64,000 bases of DNA from Amycolatopsis sp. MtRt-6. Its GTDB lineage: Bacteria > Actinomycetota > Actinomycetes > Mycobacteriales > Pseudonocardiaceae. The notes beneath the pieces were generated by a model that was not told the origin of the DNA, did not search any database, and saw nothing but the letters and a program-made list of their open reading frames with translations. The DNA lies in NCBI RefSeq assembly GCF_017308975.1, contig NZ_JADWPD010000033.1, positions 1-64,000 on the forward strand, read 5' to 3'. Positions within the stretch are counted from its first letter, which is position 1; each line of letters starts with the position of its first letter. The position numbers and the translations under genes were made by a program. Positions 11,690 to 19,529 of the stretch are shown here, piece after piece.

Positions 11690-11727
11690 TGTTAACCGGA
11701 TTCGACCAAATGTTTCAGGCAGTTGAC
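11690..11727 (-). promoter_or_regulatory. Candidate GlnR-binding box upstream of nasA
   Basis: Read on the minus strand, GTCAA at 11727-11723 is followed after exactly 6 bases by GAAAC at 11716-11712. After 6 more bases come TCGAA and, 6 bases later, TAACA. The first pair matches the known GlnR half-site pattern GTnAC-n6-GAAAC with one change. The second pair is degenerate. It sits 49-86 bases upstream of the nasA start, as expected for GlnR activation of nitrate assimilation. Moderate confidence. Confidence 0.55.
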
Positions 11728-11730
11728 ATT

Positions 11731-11749
11731 GCGGCGGTGTTTCCGCCGC
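11731..11749. terminator. Short GC hairpin between nasA promoter and the 11837 gene
   Basis: GCGGCGG (11731-11737) and CCGCCGC (11743-11749) form a perfect 7-bp stem with a 5-base loop. It lies downstream of the minus-strand gene that ends at 11837 and just upstream of the putative GlnR box, so it could separate that gene from the nitrate operon. There is no clear T-tract, so termination is only inferred. Confidence 0.35.
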
Positions 11750-11836
11750 CCGGCCGGTGAGATCCGCGTCCACGGACCGGGAGTCCGGAGGTCAGCGGGG
11801 CCAAACCGGACATGACGCCCGATCTTGCGACGTCGG

Positions 11837-12262
11837 TCACAAAGGGCCCCAGCCGTACTGGTCGGCGAACCGTCGTTCGAACCACCAGGGCGATGCGGCG
11901 AACGGGTCGGGGAGTGTCCGCGCCAGGAACCGGCGGTCGGCTTTGGCGAGTTCGGCCCCGACCAGGGCACGCTCCCGGCGCGACAGTGCGCTCAGCAGCT
12001 CGGCGAGATCGAGCCGGTCATGGAGCGGATAGCAGCCAAGGCAGGGGCAGTCCGGCATCCAATGGCGGAAGGGCGGCCGGGTTCGGTACTGCCAGCCCCG
12101 GAGGGCACTGGCGACGGCACCGGGCGACAGGCCGGCGTCCGCTTCGGCGAAGGCGAGCTGTCGCATTGCGCGGCGGGAGACGTACGGGATCTTGGCCGGC
12201 GGTGGGCCCGCGACGTCGAGTCGGCGGGTTCGGCGCAGGCTTCCGGGGCGCCTACGCGGCAT
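11837..12262 (-). CDS. Hypothetical protein with a CPCLGC cysteine cluster
   Basis: A 141-residue protein of no family I can name. It has a basic N-terminus (MPRRRPGSLRRTRRL), helical segments (AMRQLAFAEADAGLSPGAVASAL, shown here only in part) and a CPCLGC motif near residue 72 that could bind metal, followed by HDRLDLAELLSALSRRERAL and an aromatic tail (FAASPWWFERRFADQYGWG). The aromatic, well-mixed composition supports coding on this strand rather than the opposing open frames. The start at 12262 is the furthest upstream and could be shorter. It lies upstream of and parallel to nasA, but a hairpin separates them. Confidence 0.6.
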   Translation of the reverse strand: MPRRRPGSLRRTRRLDVAGPPPAKIPYVSRRAMRQLAFAEADAGLSPGAVASALRGWQYRTRPPFRHWMPDCPCLGCYPLHDRLDLAELLSALSRRERALVGAELAKADRRFLARTLPDPFAASPWWFERRFADQYGWGPL

Positions 12263-12383
12263 GGGCCTTTCGGTTGGTGATCACCCGGTTATCATCTCAG
12301 CCGCGTCAATGCCTTTCGGCCGGCTTCCTCGCTCGCTGACCACCATCCCGACGCCCGATTGTGACTACGGCCGGCAGCACCGC

Positions 12384-12409
12384 GTCAAGGCGGGAAAGCG
12401 TGCCTTGAC
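12384..12409. terminator. Inverted repeat downstream of the TIGR02569 gene
   Basis: GTCAAGGC (12384-12391) and GCCTTGAC (12402-12409) form an 8-bp stem with a 10-base loop about 65 bases beyond the stop of the minus-strand gene at 12474. The rest of 12263-12473 shows no convincing gene. A terminator is possible. An operator for the 11837 gene is the alternative. Confidence 0.3.
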
Positions 12410-12473
12410 CCGGCACTACCGGCCGTGTTCGGGCTTCGGATCGGGGTTGCGGGGAGGTCTGGGTTGGTGCCCG

Positions 12474-13271
12474 TCACAAGATGCCGGACACCTCGCGTGC
12501 CGCCGCGCGCAAGCCGTCCAACGACGCCTGCGTCGATCGCGGGTTCAACGCATTCGATGCCAGCCGGAACAGGACCGCGCGCAACAACAACTGCGGCCAC
12601 TCCGGTAGGTGGGCCCAGCGCTCCAGCAGGTCCCGCCCGGCCCCACCCCAGGCCAGCGCGTCCACCGCCACGATCGCCGCCCCGTACTCGCCCGGGCGGT
12701 AATACGGGACGAAGTCGACCAGGCCGGGGCTGGAATCGCCGTCGAACAACAGTCCTGCCAGCAGCTCGCCGTGCGCCACCTGCGACGGCAACCGGATCGG
12801 GCGGCGGGCTCCGGCCAGGACCTCGAACCAGCGGCCGCCCTTCGTCTCCGCCAGGGGGACCTCGAGTTCCTCCCAGGCCACGCGGTCGGCGACCGCGTCG
12901 ATGTCGGTGCGGGTGTCCAGGAAGTCCGGGCGGGGCAGGCCTACCGTGGCCCGGTGGAGCTTCACCGCCGCCAGTACCGATGCGTCGCCGCGGTGCTCCG
13001 GCGTTCCCGGGATGAACCGGGATGCCGTCCAGCCGCCGACGATCCAGCGGCCGTCCGTCGACCGGACCGGCTTCCCGACGCGCAGCCCCGGCTCTCGGAC
13101 GTAGTCGAGCGCGTGCGCCGTCCACAGCGTCCTGACCTTGTCGGTGACCGGCTTGAGCACGAGGTCGCCGCAGTGCCACGCGGTCGAGTCCGGCAGCCGC
13201 TCGCCGCCGTCGGCGGAGCCGCCGAAGGCCGCGCAGACGTGCGCCGGGGGACGTTCGAGGGTTGACCGCAC
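12474..13271 (-). CDS. TIGR02569-family actinobacterial protein (kinase-like fold)
   Basis: A 265-residue protein starting at GTG 13271 (RSTLERPPAHVCAAFGG), where the family similarity begins. The open frame extends upstream with arginine/serine-rich non-homologous sequence. The pattern WHCGDLVLKPV, WIVGGWTASRFIPGTPEHRGD, LPSQVAHGELLAGLLFDG and LVDFVPYYRPGEYG matches the actinobacterial family seen next to moeZ in mycobacteria (Rv3205c). It is remotely like aminoglycoside phosphotransferase / choline kinase folds: the HGE and LVDF segments would correspond to the catalytic and metal-binding loops. The function is unknown. The Shine-Dalgarno sequence is weak. It lies 85 bases downstream of moeZ. 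Confidence 0.82.
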   Translation of the reverse strand: MRSTLERPPAHVCAAFGGSADGGERLPDSTAWHCGDLVLKPVTDKVRTLWTAHALDYVREPGLRVGKPVRSTDGRWIVGGWTASRFIPGTPEHRGDASVLAAVKLHRATVGLPRPDFLDTRTDIDAVADRVAWEELEVPLAETKGGRWFEVLAGARRPIRLPSQVAHGELLAGLLFDGDSSPGLVDFVPYYRPGEYGAAIVAVDALAWGGAGRDLLERWAHLPEWPQLLLRAVLFRLASNALNPRSTQASLDGLRAAAREVSGIL

Positions 13272-13356
13272 GGGCGTGACGTTACCCGGCCGGGTGTTCC
13301 ACGATCGAGAAGACTCGCTGGTCACACACGGTTTCCCGGCCGGGTAAACCACACTG

Positions 13357-14532
13357 TCAGTAGGTCGGCAGGCTCGGGTCGATCTGCTTCGCCCAAGCGA
13401 GCACGCCGCCGCCGAGGTGCGTCGCGTCCTTGAAGCCGGCCGCGTGCAGGGCGGCGAGGGCCTCGGCCGACCGGGCACCCGACTTGCAGTGCAGGACGAT
13501 CGGCTTGTCCTGCGGCAGCTCCGCCAGCGCCTCGCCCGAAAGGATGCGGTCCTTCGGGATCAGCGTCGCGCCCTTGATGTTGACGATCTCGTACTCGTGC
13601 GGCTCGCGGACGTCGATCAGGGCGAAGTTCTCGCCGCTGTCGAACTTGGCCTTGAGCTCCGCCGGGGTGATCGTGCTGCCGGAAGCCGCCGAAGCCGCCT
13701 CGTCGGAAACTACGCCGCAGAACGCCTCGTAGTCGATCAGCTCGGTGATCTTCGGGGTGTCCGGGTCCTTGCGGATCTTGACCTCGCGGTACTTCATCTC
13801 CAGCGCGTCGTAGCTGATCAGGCGGCCGAGCAGCGGCTCGCCGATGCCGGTGATGAGCTTGATCGCCTCGGTGACCATGATCGAGCCGATGGACGCGCAC
13901 AGCACGCCCAGCACGCCACCCTCGGCGCAGGAGGGAACCATGCCCGGGGGCGGCGGCTCCGGGTAGAGGTCGCGGTAGTTGAGGCCCTTGCCGTTCGGCG
14001 CGTCCTCCCAGAAGACGCTGACCTGGCCCTCGAACCGGAAGATCGAGCCCCAGACGTACGGCTTGCCGAGCAGCACGGCGGCGTCGTTGACCAGGTAGCG
14101 CGTGGCGAAGTTGTCGGTGCCGTCGACGATCAGGTCGTACTGCTCGAAGATCTCGAGGGCGTTCGACGAGTCCAGCCGGTCGGTGTGCAGGTGCACCTTG
14201 ACCAGCGGGTTGATCTCCGCGATCGACTCCTGCGCGGACGCGGCCTTGAGCTTGCCGACGTCGGACTGGCCGTGGATGACCTGGCGCTGCAGGTTCGACT
14301 CGTCCACGACGTCGAAGTCGACGATGCCGAGCGTGCCGACCCCGGCGGCGGCCAGGTACAGCAGCGCGGGGCTGCCGAGGCCGCCGGCCCCGATCACCAG
14401 GACCTTGGCGTTCTTCAGCCGCTTCTGCCCGTTCACCCCGACGTCGGGGATGATCAGGTGACGGCTGTACCGGGCCACCTCTTCCTTGGTGAGCTCGGCA
14501 GCCGGCTCGACGAGCGGCGGCAGTGCTGACAT
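13357..14532 (-). CDS. moeZ: Adenylyltransferase/sulfurtransferase MoeZ
   Basis: A 391-residue protein. The N-terminal E1-like ThiF/MoeB domain (residues about 15-260) carries the nucleotide-binding GAGGLGSPALLYLAAAG, NLQRQVIHG and DGTDNFATRY motifs. The C-terminal rhodanese domain (residues about 290-391) has the active-site loop CKSGARSAEAL. MoeZ adenylates and sulfurates the C-terminus of small sulfur-carrier proteins (CysO, MoaD, ThiS type) for cysteine, molybdopterin or secondary-metabolite thiolation. The start is ATG 14532 after GGAGG. The supply of molybdopterin fits with the nitrate reductase upstream in this window. The gene order with the DUF3152 and TIGR02569 genes is the mycobacterial one. 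Confidence 0.96.
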   Translation of the reverse strand: MSALPPLVEPAAELTKEEVARYSRHLIIPDVGVNGQKRLKNAKVLVIGAGGLGSPALLYLAAAGVGTLGIVDFDVVDESNLQRQVIHGQSDVGKLKAASAQESIAEINPLVKVHLHTDRLDSSNALEIFEQYDLIVDGTDNFATRYLVNDAAVLLGKPYVWGSIFRFEGQVSVFWEDAPNGKGLNYRDLYPEPPPPGMVPSCAEGGVLGVLCASIGSIMVTEAIKLITGIGEPLLGRLISYDALEMKYREVKIRKDPDTPKITELIDYEAFCGVVSDEAASAASGSTITPAELKAKFDSGENFALIDVREPHEYEIVNIKGATLIPKDRILSGEALAELPQDKPIVLHCKSGARSAEALAALHAAGFKDATHLGGGVLAWAKQIDPSLPTY

Positions 14533-14627
14533 GGGTCCTCCATCTCGCGCGCGTATCGCGTCCATCCCACTATGCACAACGCGCGCGGGCAAATAAGCCT
14601 TCCCAGGTCCAGATGCTGGGACAACCC

Positions 14628-15776
14628 TTACGGCGGCGTCGGGTTCGGCCAGGCGTTGGTCACGCAGATGCGGCCGTCCTTGGCCACCTTGCCCTTGTCG
14701 CCGCCCGGGATGTCGTTGAGCATCGCGACGTAGTCGTCGTTGACGCCGAACGACTGCTGCATCATCACCGGCGCCGGCTGGCCCGTGCCGCCGCAGCCGA
14801 CGTGCTTGTTGCCCAGCGCGTGGCCGACCTCGTGGTTGATCGCGTACTGCCGGTAGCCCGTCATGTCGGCGCCGTAGGCCTTCGCGCCGCGGACCCAGCG
14901 CGCCAGGTTGATCAGCACGCGGCCCATGCTCTTGCGGTAGCAGGACGCCTCGAACTTGATCTGGAAGCCGCAGGCGTCCGCGCGGTGCGTGGTGTCCGGC
15001 GTGGTGAGGCTCACCCGGAACGAGGGGTTCGGGAAGCTGGCGTCGACGCGCTGGAAGGCGACCTTGCCGTCCCACGTCCAGCTCTTGGGGTCGGACAGGG
15101 TGCCCTGGACGGCCGTCGCGAAGGCGTCGTCGCCGGCGTAGCTCGACGGGTCGATCCCGTCCTCGACCTCGACGGTGTAGGTGTACAGCTGCCCGGTGCC
15201 GATCTTCGGGCCGCTGCCCGGCACCACGTGCCAGGTGCCCTTTCCGGTCTGCGTGTACGGGCTGCCGTTGGGCAGGTCCGCCGTCGGCACCTTGAGGTCG
15301 ACCGGCGTGGCCGGGTTCTCCGGGATGCCCTGTTCGCCGCCGCTGTCGACGGCGCCGCCGGAGGTGTCGCCGCCCGCCGACTCGGCGCCGGGCGCGCCGG
15401 CGCCGGTGCCCTGCTCGGCGATCGGCTGGGCCGGGCTGTTGGCCGTGTTGACCACCACGAGCACGGTCAGCACGACCAGGATCGGCAGGGCGTAGACACG
15501 CCAGCCGTAGGTCTTCGTCAGCTTCGTGAGGCCGGACTTCGGCGGCGGGTCCGCCTTCTCCCGCGCGACCGGCACCTCCGGCTTCCAGGAGGCGCTCAGC
15601 GGCTCGGCGCTGGTCCGCCGGCCACCCGGCCGGTAGCGGTCCTCGTCGACGCGCTGCGCCGACGCCTTCGCCGGGCGGTACTGCCCGGTGCGCGGCGGGT
15701 CTTCGGGCTGCGACGCCCGGCGGGCCGACGCGCGGTGCGGCGGCCGCCGATCTTCACCTCGCGCGTCCTGCTTCAC
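14628..15776 (-). CDS. DUF3152 membrane-anchored protein with metzincin-type zinc motif
   Basis: A 382-residue protein if started at GTG 15776. The frame continues to a GTG at 15857, but those extra 27 codons have weak third-position GC bias and look non-coding. A basic, disordered N-terminus precedes one membrane segment (VYALPILVVLTVLVVVNTA, about residues 94-112), then an acidic/Gly-rich linker and an extracellular DUF3152 domain. That domain contains HEVGHALGNKH (about 315-325), an exact HExxHxxGxxH zinc signature, and a PVMMQQ sequence that could be a Met-turn. A cell-surface metalloprotease is therefore plausible but unproven. It is syntenic with Rv3207c beside moeZ. Confidence 0.85.
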   Translation of the reverse strand: MKQDARGEDRRPPHRASARRASQPEDPPRTGQYRPAKASAQRVDEDRYRPGGRRTSAEPLSASWKPEVPVAREKADPPPKSGLTKLTKTYGWRVYALPILVVLTVLVVVNTANSPAQPIAEQGTGAGAPGAESAGGDTSGGAVDSGGEQGIPENPATPVDLKVPTADLPNGSPYTQTGKGTWHVVPGSGPKIGTGQLYTYTVEVEDGIDPSSYAGDDAFATAVQGTLSDPKSWTWDGKVAFQRVDASFPNPSFRVSLTTPDTTHRADACGFQIKFEASCYRKSMGRVLINLARWVRGAKAYGADMTGYRQYAINHEVGHALGNKHVGCGGTGQPAPVMMQQSFGVNDDYVAMLNDIPGGDKGKVAKDGRICVTNAWPNPTPP

Positions 15777-15866
15777 CCGGTCCACCGCACCAGGGTGCCA
15801 CAGCGCCACCGAACCGTTATCAGCGACTGGCGGATCATCGAGTGAACTCGCCGTCACCCGATCGGC

Positions 15867-16841
15867 CTACCAGGTGCCCGCTTCGACGTGCTCCCACATG
15901 CCCAAAACGGCCTTCGCTACGACGACCGGGCGTTCCATCTGCGCCACGTGACCGGTGCGCGGGAGCACCAGCAGCCGGGCCCGCGGGATCGCCCGCGCGG
16001 TCCGCACCGCGCGCTTCACCGAGATGACGCGGTCCTCCCGCCCCCAGACGACCAGCGTCGGCGCCTTGACGAGCGGCGCGACCGACCACAGCGACGCCTT
16101 CCCCAGCGTCGACCACGCCCGGAAGATGGCGAACGTGCTGCGCGCCATCGCGGGCGCGGCCCAGGCGAACCCGGCGCGGGCGCCGTGTTCCTCGGCCAGC
16201 TCGTCGAGCCGGCTCTCCGGGAAGCGGGACGGGTCGGCGAAGCACAGCTTGATGACCTGCGAAGCCCGTTCCCGCGGCCCGAGCGCGGCCAGCTGGGCCC
16301 GCACGCGCGCGCCGACCAGCGGCAGGTAGGCGAACGCCATCCGCGGGTCCGACAGCCGTCGCGGGTCGAGGCGCAGGTCGGGCACCGCCGGCGAAATGAG
16401 CGTCAGCGTCTTGACCAGCTCCGGCTTCTGCGCCGCGACCAGCAGCGCGATCGCGCCGCCCATCGAGTTGCCGAACAGGTGCACCGGGCCGCTTTCCCCG
16501 ATGTGCCGCACGACGACGTCCGCGTGCGCCTGGAGCGTGAAGTCGAAGCCCTCCTCGGGCTCGGAGTAGCCGAACCCGGGCAGGTCGGGGGCGGTCCCGC
16601 CGGCGACCGGCGCGAGCAGCGCGGCCAGGTCCGTCCAGTTCGTCGACGAGCCGCCGAGGCCATGGACGTAGACGGCGGGCACGCCGTCCGGGCCCGGCGT
16701 GCGGCGGACGTGGAGCCGGGCGGTGCCGACCTCCTCGAAGGCGGCGGGCCACGGCGGCGGGACCGGGTCGAGCGACGGCAGGGCCCTGGTCGAGAGCGGC
16801 ACGTGGGTCAGCGGCGGCCGCGTCGGCGCGGGGGTGTTCAC
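15867..16841 (-). CDS. Alpha/beta-fold hydrolase
   Basis: A 324-residue protein with a complete alpha/beta hydrolase core: oxyanion segment YVHGLGGSSTNW, nucleophile elbow FGNSMGGA, acid in VWGREDRV and histidine in LPRTGHVAQME. There is no signal peptide. The start is GTG 16841. The substrate cannot be told. The lid region is Arg/Ala-rich (LVGARVRAQLAALGPRERA). It lies between the DUF3152 gene (possibly cotranscribed, its start about 90 bases downstream) and a divergent TetR gene 113 bases upstream, which might regulate it. Confidence 0.9.
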   Translation of the reverse strand: MNTPAPTRPPLTHVPLSTRALPSLDPVPPPWPAAFEEVGTARLHVRRTPGPDGVPAVYVHGLGGSSTNWTDLAALLAPVAGGTAPDLPGFGYSEPEEGFDFTLQAHADVVVRHIGESGPVHLFGNSMGGAIALLVAAQKPELVKTLTLISPAVPDLRLDPRRLSDPRMAFAYLPLVGARVRAQLAALGPRERASQVIKLCFADPSRFPESRLDELAEEHGARAGFAWAAPAMARSTFAIFRAWSTLGKASLWSVAPLVKAPTLVVWGREDRVISVKRAVRTARAIPRARLLVLPRTGHVAQMERPVVVAKAVLGMWEHVEAGTW

Positions 16842-16954
16842 GGGTCCAGAATGCCCGACCCTTGGCGCGGCACACGTACCGGCGAGTAATCTTCAGGGCG
16901 ACTTCACGCGGTGGCGACCCCGCCCGTCGAAGAAACGATGACGGGAGGACGAGC

Positions 16955-17581
16955 ATGACGGAGATGACGCGGGTGCAGCAACGTGGGGTGCGGCTGCCCC
17001 GGACCGAGCGCCGGGCTCAGCTCCTCGCCGCGGCGCAGCGGGTCTTCGCCGAAAACGGTTACCACGCCGCCGCGATGGACGAGATCGCCGAGGTCGCGGG
17101 CGTCTCGAAGCCCGTGCTGTACCAGCACTTCCCCGGCAAGCTCGACCTGTACATCGCGCTGCTGGAAAGCCACGTCGACGAGCTGGTCAAGCGCGTCCAG
17201 AACGCCCTCGACTCGACGACGGAGAACAAGCAGCGCGTCCCGGCGACGGTCGGCGCGTTCTTCGACTTCGTCAGCAACGACGCGGGCGCGTTCCGGATGG
17301 TGTTCGAGTCCGACCTGCGCGGCGAGCCGGCGGTCCAGGAGGCGGTCGACCGCGCGACGTCGGCCAGCGTGGACGCGATCACGGAGACGATCACCGCGGA
17401 CGCGGGCCTCGACGAGGACAAGGCGCGCCTGCTGGCGGTCGGCCTGGTCGGGATGAGCCAGGTCAGCGCCCGGTTCTGGCTGGCCCACCACCAGTCGATG
17501 AGCCGCGAGGAAGCGGTGGCCCTGACGGCCAACCTCGCCTGGCGCGGCATCGGCGGCGGCTTCCCCCTCAAGGACGCCTGA
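16955..17581 (+). CDS. TetR-family regulator (Rv3208-like)
   Basis: A 208-residue regulator starting at ATG 16955 with GGGAGG upstream. The N-terminal HTH is clear (LAAAQRVFAENGYHAAAMDE, then VAGVSKPVLYQHFPGKLDLY, residues about 20-65). The C-terminal ligand domain (LLAVGLVGMSQVSARFWLAHH, LTANLAWRGIGGGFPL) matches the TetR gene conserved beside DUF3152 and DUF3107 in mycobacteria. Its targets are unknown, but the divergent hydrolase is the obvious candidate. The stop is followed within 7 bases by the first 85-bp palindromic element. Confidence 0.92.
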   Translation: MTEMTRVQQRGVRLPRTERRAQLLAAAQRVFAENGYHAAAMDEIAEVAGVSKPVLYQHFPGKLDLYIALLESHVDELVKRVQNALDSTTENKQRVPATVGAFFDFVSNDAGAFRMVFESDLRGEPAVQEAVDRATSASVDAITETITADAGLDEDKARLLAVGLVGMSQVSARFWLAHHQSMSREEAVALTANLAWRGIGGGFPLKDA

Positions 17582-17587
17582 CCCCGA

Positions 17588-17672
17588 GCGCCCCAATGTG
17601 GCCTTGGTTGCGTTGAACGCACCCAAGGTGGCCTTCGGTGCGTTGAACGCACCGAAGGCCACATTGGGGCGC
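17588..17672. repeat. 85-bp palindromic intergenic element, copy 1
   Basis: The outer arms GCGCCCCAATGTGGCCTT (17588-17605) and its exact reverse complement (17655-17672) form an 18-bp stem. Inside, two units with the core GCGTTGAACGC occur, and the second forms its own perfect hairpin (TTCGGTGCGTT / AACGCACCGAA). It fills the space between two convergent genes. A bidirectional terminator or REP-like element is likely. Copies 2 and 3 are at 20620 and 32220. Confidence 0.9.
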
Positions 17673-17675
17673 TTG

Positions 17676-18569
17676 TCAGCGGGCGGCGACCCGGACCAGG
17701 GCTGAGATCCGCCGGGCCACTTCGTACGGCCGTTCTTGCGGCAGCATGTGCCCGGCGCCCGGAAACCGGACGAACTCCGCGTGCGGAAGCTCGTCCGCGA
17801 TCACCTTCGCGTGGTCCAGCGGGCACAGCCGGTCCTTCTCCCCCGCCAGCACCACCGACGGCACGTCGCACAGCGCGCCCAGCCCGCCGACGCCGCGGTG
17901 GGCCGCGATGGCGTCCAGGAACATCCCCGCGCTCGCCGGATGCGCGCACAGCAGCTGCTCCACCACGCTGTCCACCTGCTCACGCCCCGGCCGGACGCCG
18001 AAGACCAGCCGCCGCGCGACCGACCGGACCAGCCCCGGCCGCAGCCGCAGCGTGTCGCTCCGCAGGCGAGCCAACAAGCGAGCCACCCGCGGCTCGAAGC
18101 GCGTCACGCTCCGGCCGACCAGCCCCGGGAACCCGAGCGTCAGCTTGTCCATGTCCCCCGACGACGTCGCCACGAACGCCGCCCCGGCCAAGCGCGAAGC
18201 CACCAGCGAAGGGTGCCGTTCGGCGAGCACCATCAGCGTCATGCCACCCATCGAGTGCCCGGCCAGGACCAGCGGCCCGGCCGGAACGCGGGCGGCGATC
18301 AGCTCCGCAAGGTCGTCGGCCAGCCGCGCGATCGTGGCGCCGCCGGGCCGGGCGGGCGCCGAACCGCCGTGGCCGCGCAGGTCGTAGCGCAGTACGCGCA
18401 GGCCGGGATCGAGGTGCGGCAGGACGAAGTCCCACGTCCGGTGGTCCTGCGTCCAGCCGTGGACCAGCACCAGCGTGACGGCGGAATCGGCCGGCCCCGA
18501 CTGCTCGACGTGGAGCGCGGCGCCGTCACTCGCGACGAACCGGCGCCCGGGCGCGAGGACGGTGGTCAT
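17676..18569 (-). CDS. Alpha/beta hydrolase coupled to the diiron oxygenase
   Basis: A 297-residue protein with VLVHGWTQDHRTW, nucleophile elbow AGHSMGGM, acid loop AGEKDRLCP and histidine in PGAGHMLPQERP, a complete catalytic set. There is no signal peptide. The ATG at 18567-18569 overlaps the stop of the upstream diiron oxygenase gene (ATGA), so the two are translated together. The hydrolase may act on the product of the oxygenase, for example an ester or lactone. The stop is 3 bases from the 85-bp palindrome. The real start agrees with family alignments; the longer open frame upstream is the oxygenase region in another frame. Confidence 0.9.
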   Translation of the reverse strand: MTTVLAPGRRFVASDGAALHVEQSGPADSAVTLVLVHGWTQDHRTWDFVLPHLDPGLRVLRYDLRGHGGSAPARPGGATIARLADDLAELIAARVPAGPLVLAGHSMGGMTLMVLAERHPSLVASRLAGAAFVATSSGDMDKLTLGFPGLVGRSVTRFEPRVARLLARLRSDTLRLRPGLVRSVARRLVFGVRPGREQVDSVVEQLLCAHPASAGMFLDAIAAHRGVGGLGALCDVPSVVLAGEKDRLCPLDHAKVIADELPHAEFVRFPGAGHMLPQERPYEVARRISALVRVAAR

Positions 18570-19474
18570 CGGCCCGCCGGGAGCAGGAACGACTTGCGCC
18601 AGAAGTACTTCCCCGGCAGTCCCACGAGCCCCGACTCCTGCAGGAACGGCATGATCTTCTCCCCGGCCCACGCGATCGTGCCCTGCCAGTGCGGGTTGGT
18701 CAGCGCCGCCTCGACGCCGTCGCGCGGCCGGATGCCGACCGCCTTGTAGACGTCCGGGTTGATGAACGTCCGCGTCACGAAGTAGGAAATGAGCGCGATG
18801 ATGAACTGCTGGTAGGCGATCTCGGCCTTCGACAGCTTCGCCATCCCGCGCGTGACCTCTTCGCGGGCGAAGGTGACGTGCCGGGCTTCTTCGAGGACGT
18901 GGATCCGGTTGACCATCCGGACCAGCGGCTGGACGCCTTCGTCGTTCATCTGCTCGCGCTGCAGCCGGTCGAGGACCTCTTCGGCGACCAGGATCGCGCC
19001 GTAGCGAGCCGGGCCGTAGGAGATCGTCGGCATCAGCTTCGCGAGGCGCCGCAGCCACGGCACCGGGCCGTAGGCGGGGCAGCCGATCCGAGCCGCCATC
19101 CGCGCGAACATCGTCGAGTGCCGGCATTCGTCGGCGATTTCGGTGAGCGCGAACTGGGCGTGCGCGGACGTCGGGTCCTCTTCGTAGACCTCCTTGAGCA
19201 GCATCTGCATGAGGAGGATTTCGAACCACAGTCCGGTGGTCGCGACGCTCGCGACCTCGTGCTTGCCCAGCTCGATGCGCTGTTCGGGGGTCAGCTTGTC
19301 CCAGAGTTCGGTGCCGTAGAGCGACGAGCGCTCTTCGAGGATGAACCGCTTGCCCTCGACCAGCGGCGCGGTCCAGTCGATGTCGACGTCGGGGTCGTAG
19401 AACTTGTTCGCCGACGACTTCAGCAGGCGGTCCGCGGTCTTTTCGCGATCCGGTTCCTTCAGCGTCCGCGTCAT
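18566..19474 (-). CDS. AurF-like diiron oxygenase
   Basis: A 302-residue protein with the paired carboxylate/His motifs of the AurF (PF11583) non-haem diiron family: EIADECRHSTMFAR near residue 115 and EEARHVTFAREEV near residue 190, plus an earlier Glu in the GLWFEILLMQ helix. Family members N-oxygenate amines or hydroxylate lipids. The substrate is unknown here. The start is ATG 19474 with GGGGTG upstream; extra upstream codons lack similarity. It is divergent from a TetR gene with a perfect 17-bp palindrome between them, so it is probably repressed by that TetR. It is coupled to the downstream hydrolase. Confidence 0.88.
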   Translation of the reverse strand: MTRTLKEPDREKTADRLLKSSANKFYDPDVDIDWTAPLVEGKRFILEERSSLYGTELWDKLTPEQRIELGKHEVASVATTGLWFEILLMQMLLKEVYEEDPTSAHAQFALTEIADECRHSTMFARMAARIGCPAYGPVPWLRRLAKLMPTISYGPARYGAILVAEEVLDRLQREQMNDEGVQPLVRMVNRIHVLEEARHVTFAREEVTRGMAKLSKAEIAYQQFIIALISYFVTRTFINPDVYKAVGIRPRDGVEAALTNPHWQGTIAWAGEKIMPFLQESGLVGLPGKYFWRKSFLLPAGR

Positions 19475-19504
19475 TGCCGACACCCCTTCCGCGATGTGTA
19501 ACTT

Positions 19505-19521
19505 GAGGTAACAGTTACCTC
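19505..19521. promoter_or_regulatory. Perfect palindromic operator between diiron oxygenase and TetR genes
   Basis: GAGGTAACAGTTACCTC is a perfect palindrome with 8-bp arms around a central A. It lies in the 55-base gap between the two divergent starts (19474 and 19530). The size and position are typical of a TetR operator, so the adjacent TetR protein probably binds here and controls both directions. Confidence 0.75.
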
Positions 19522-19529
19522 TGCGTAGC

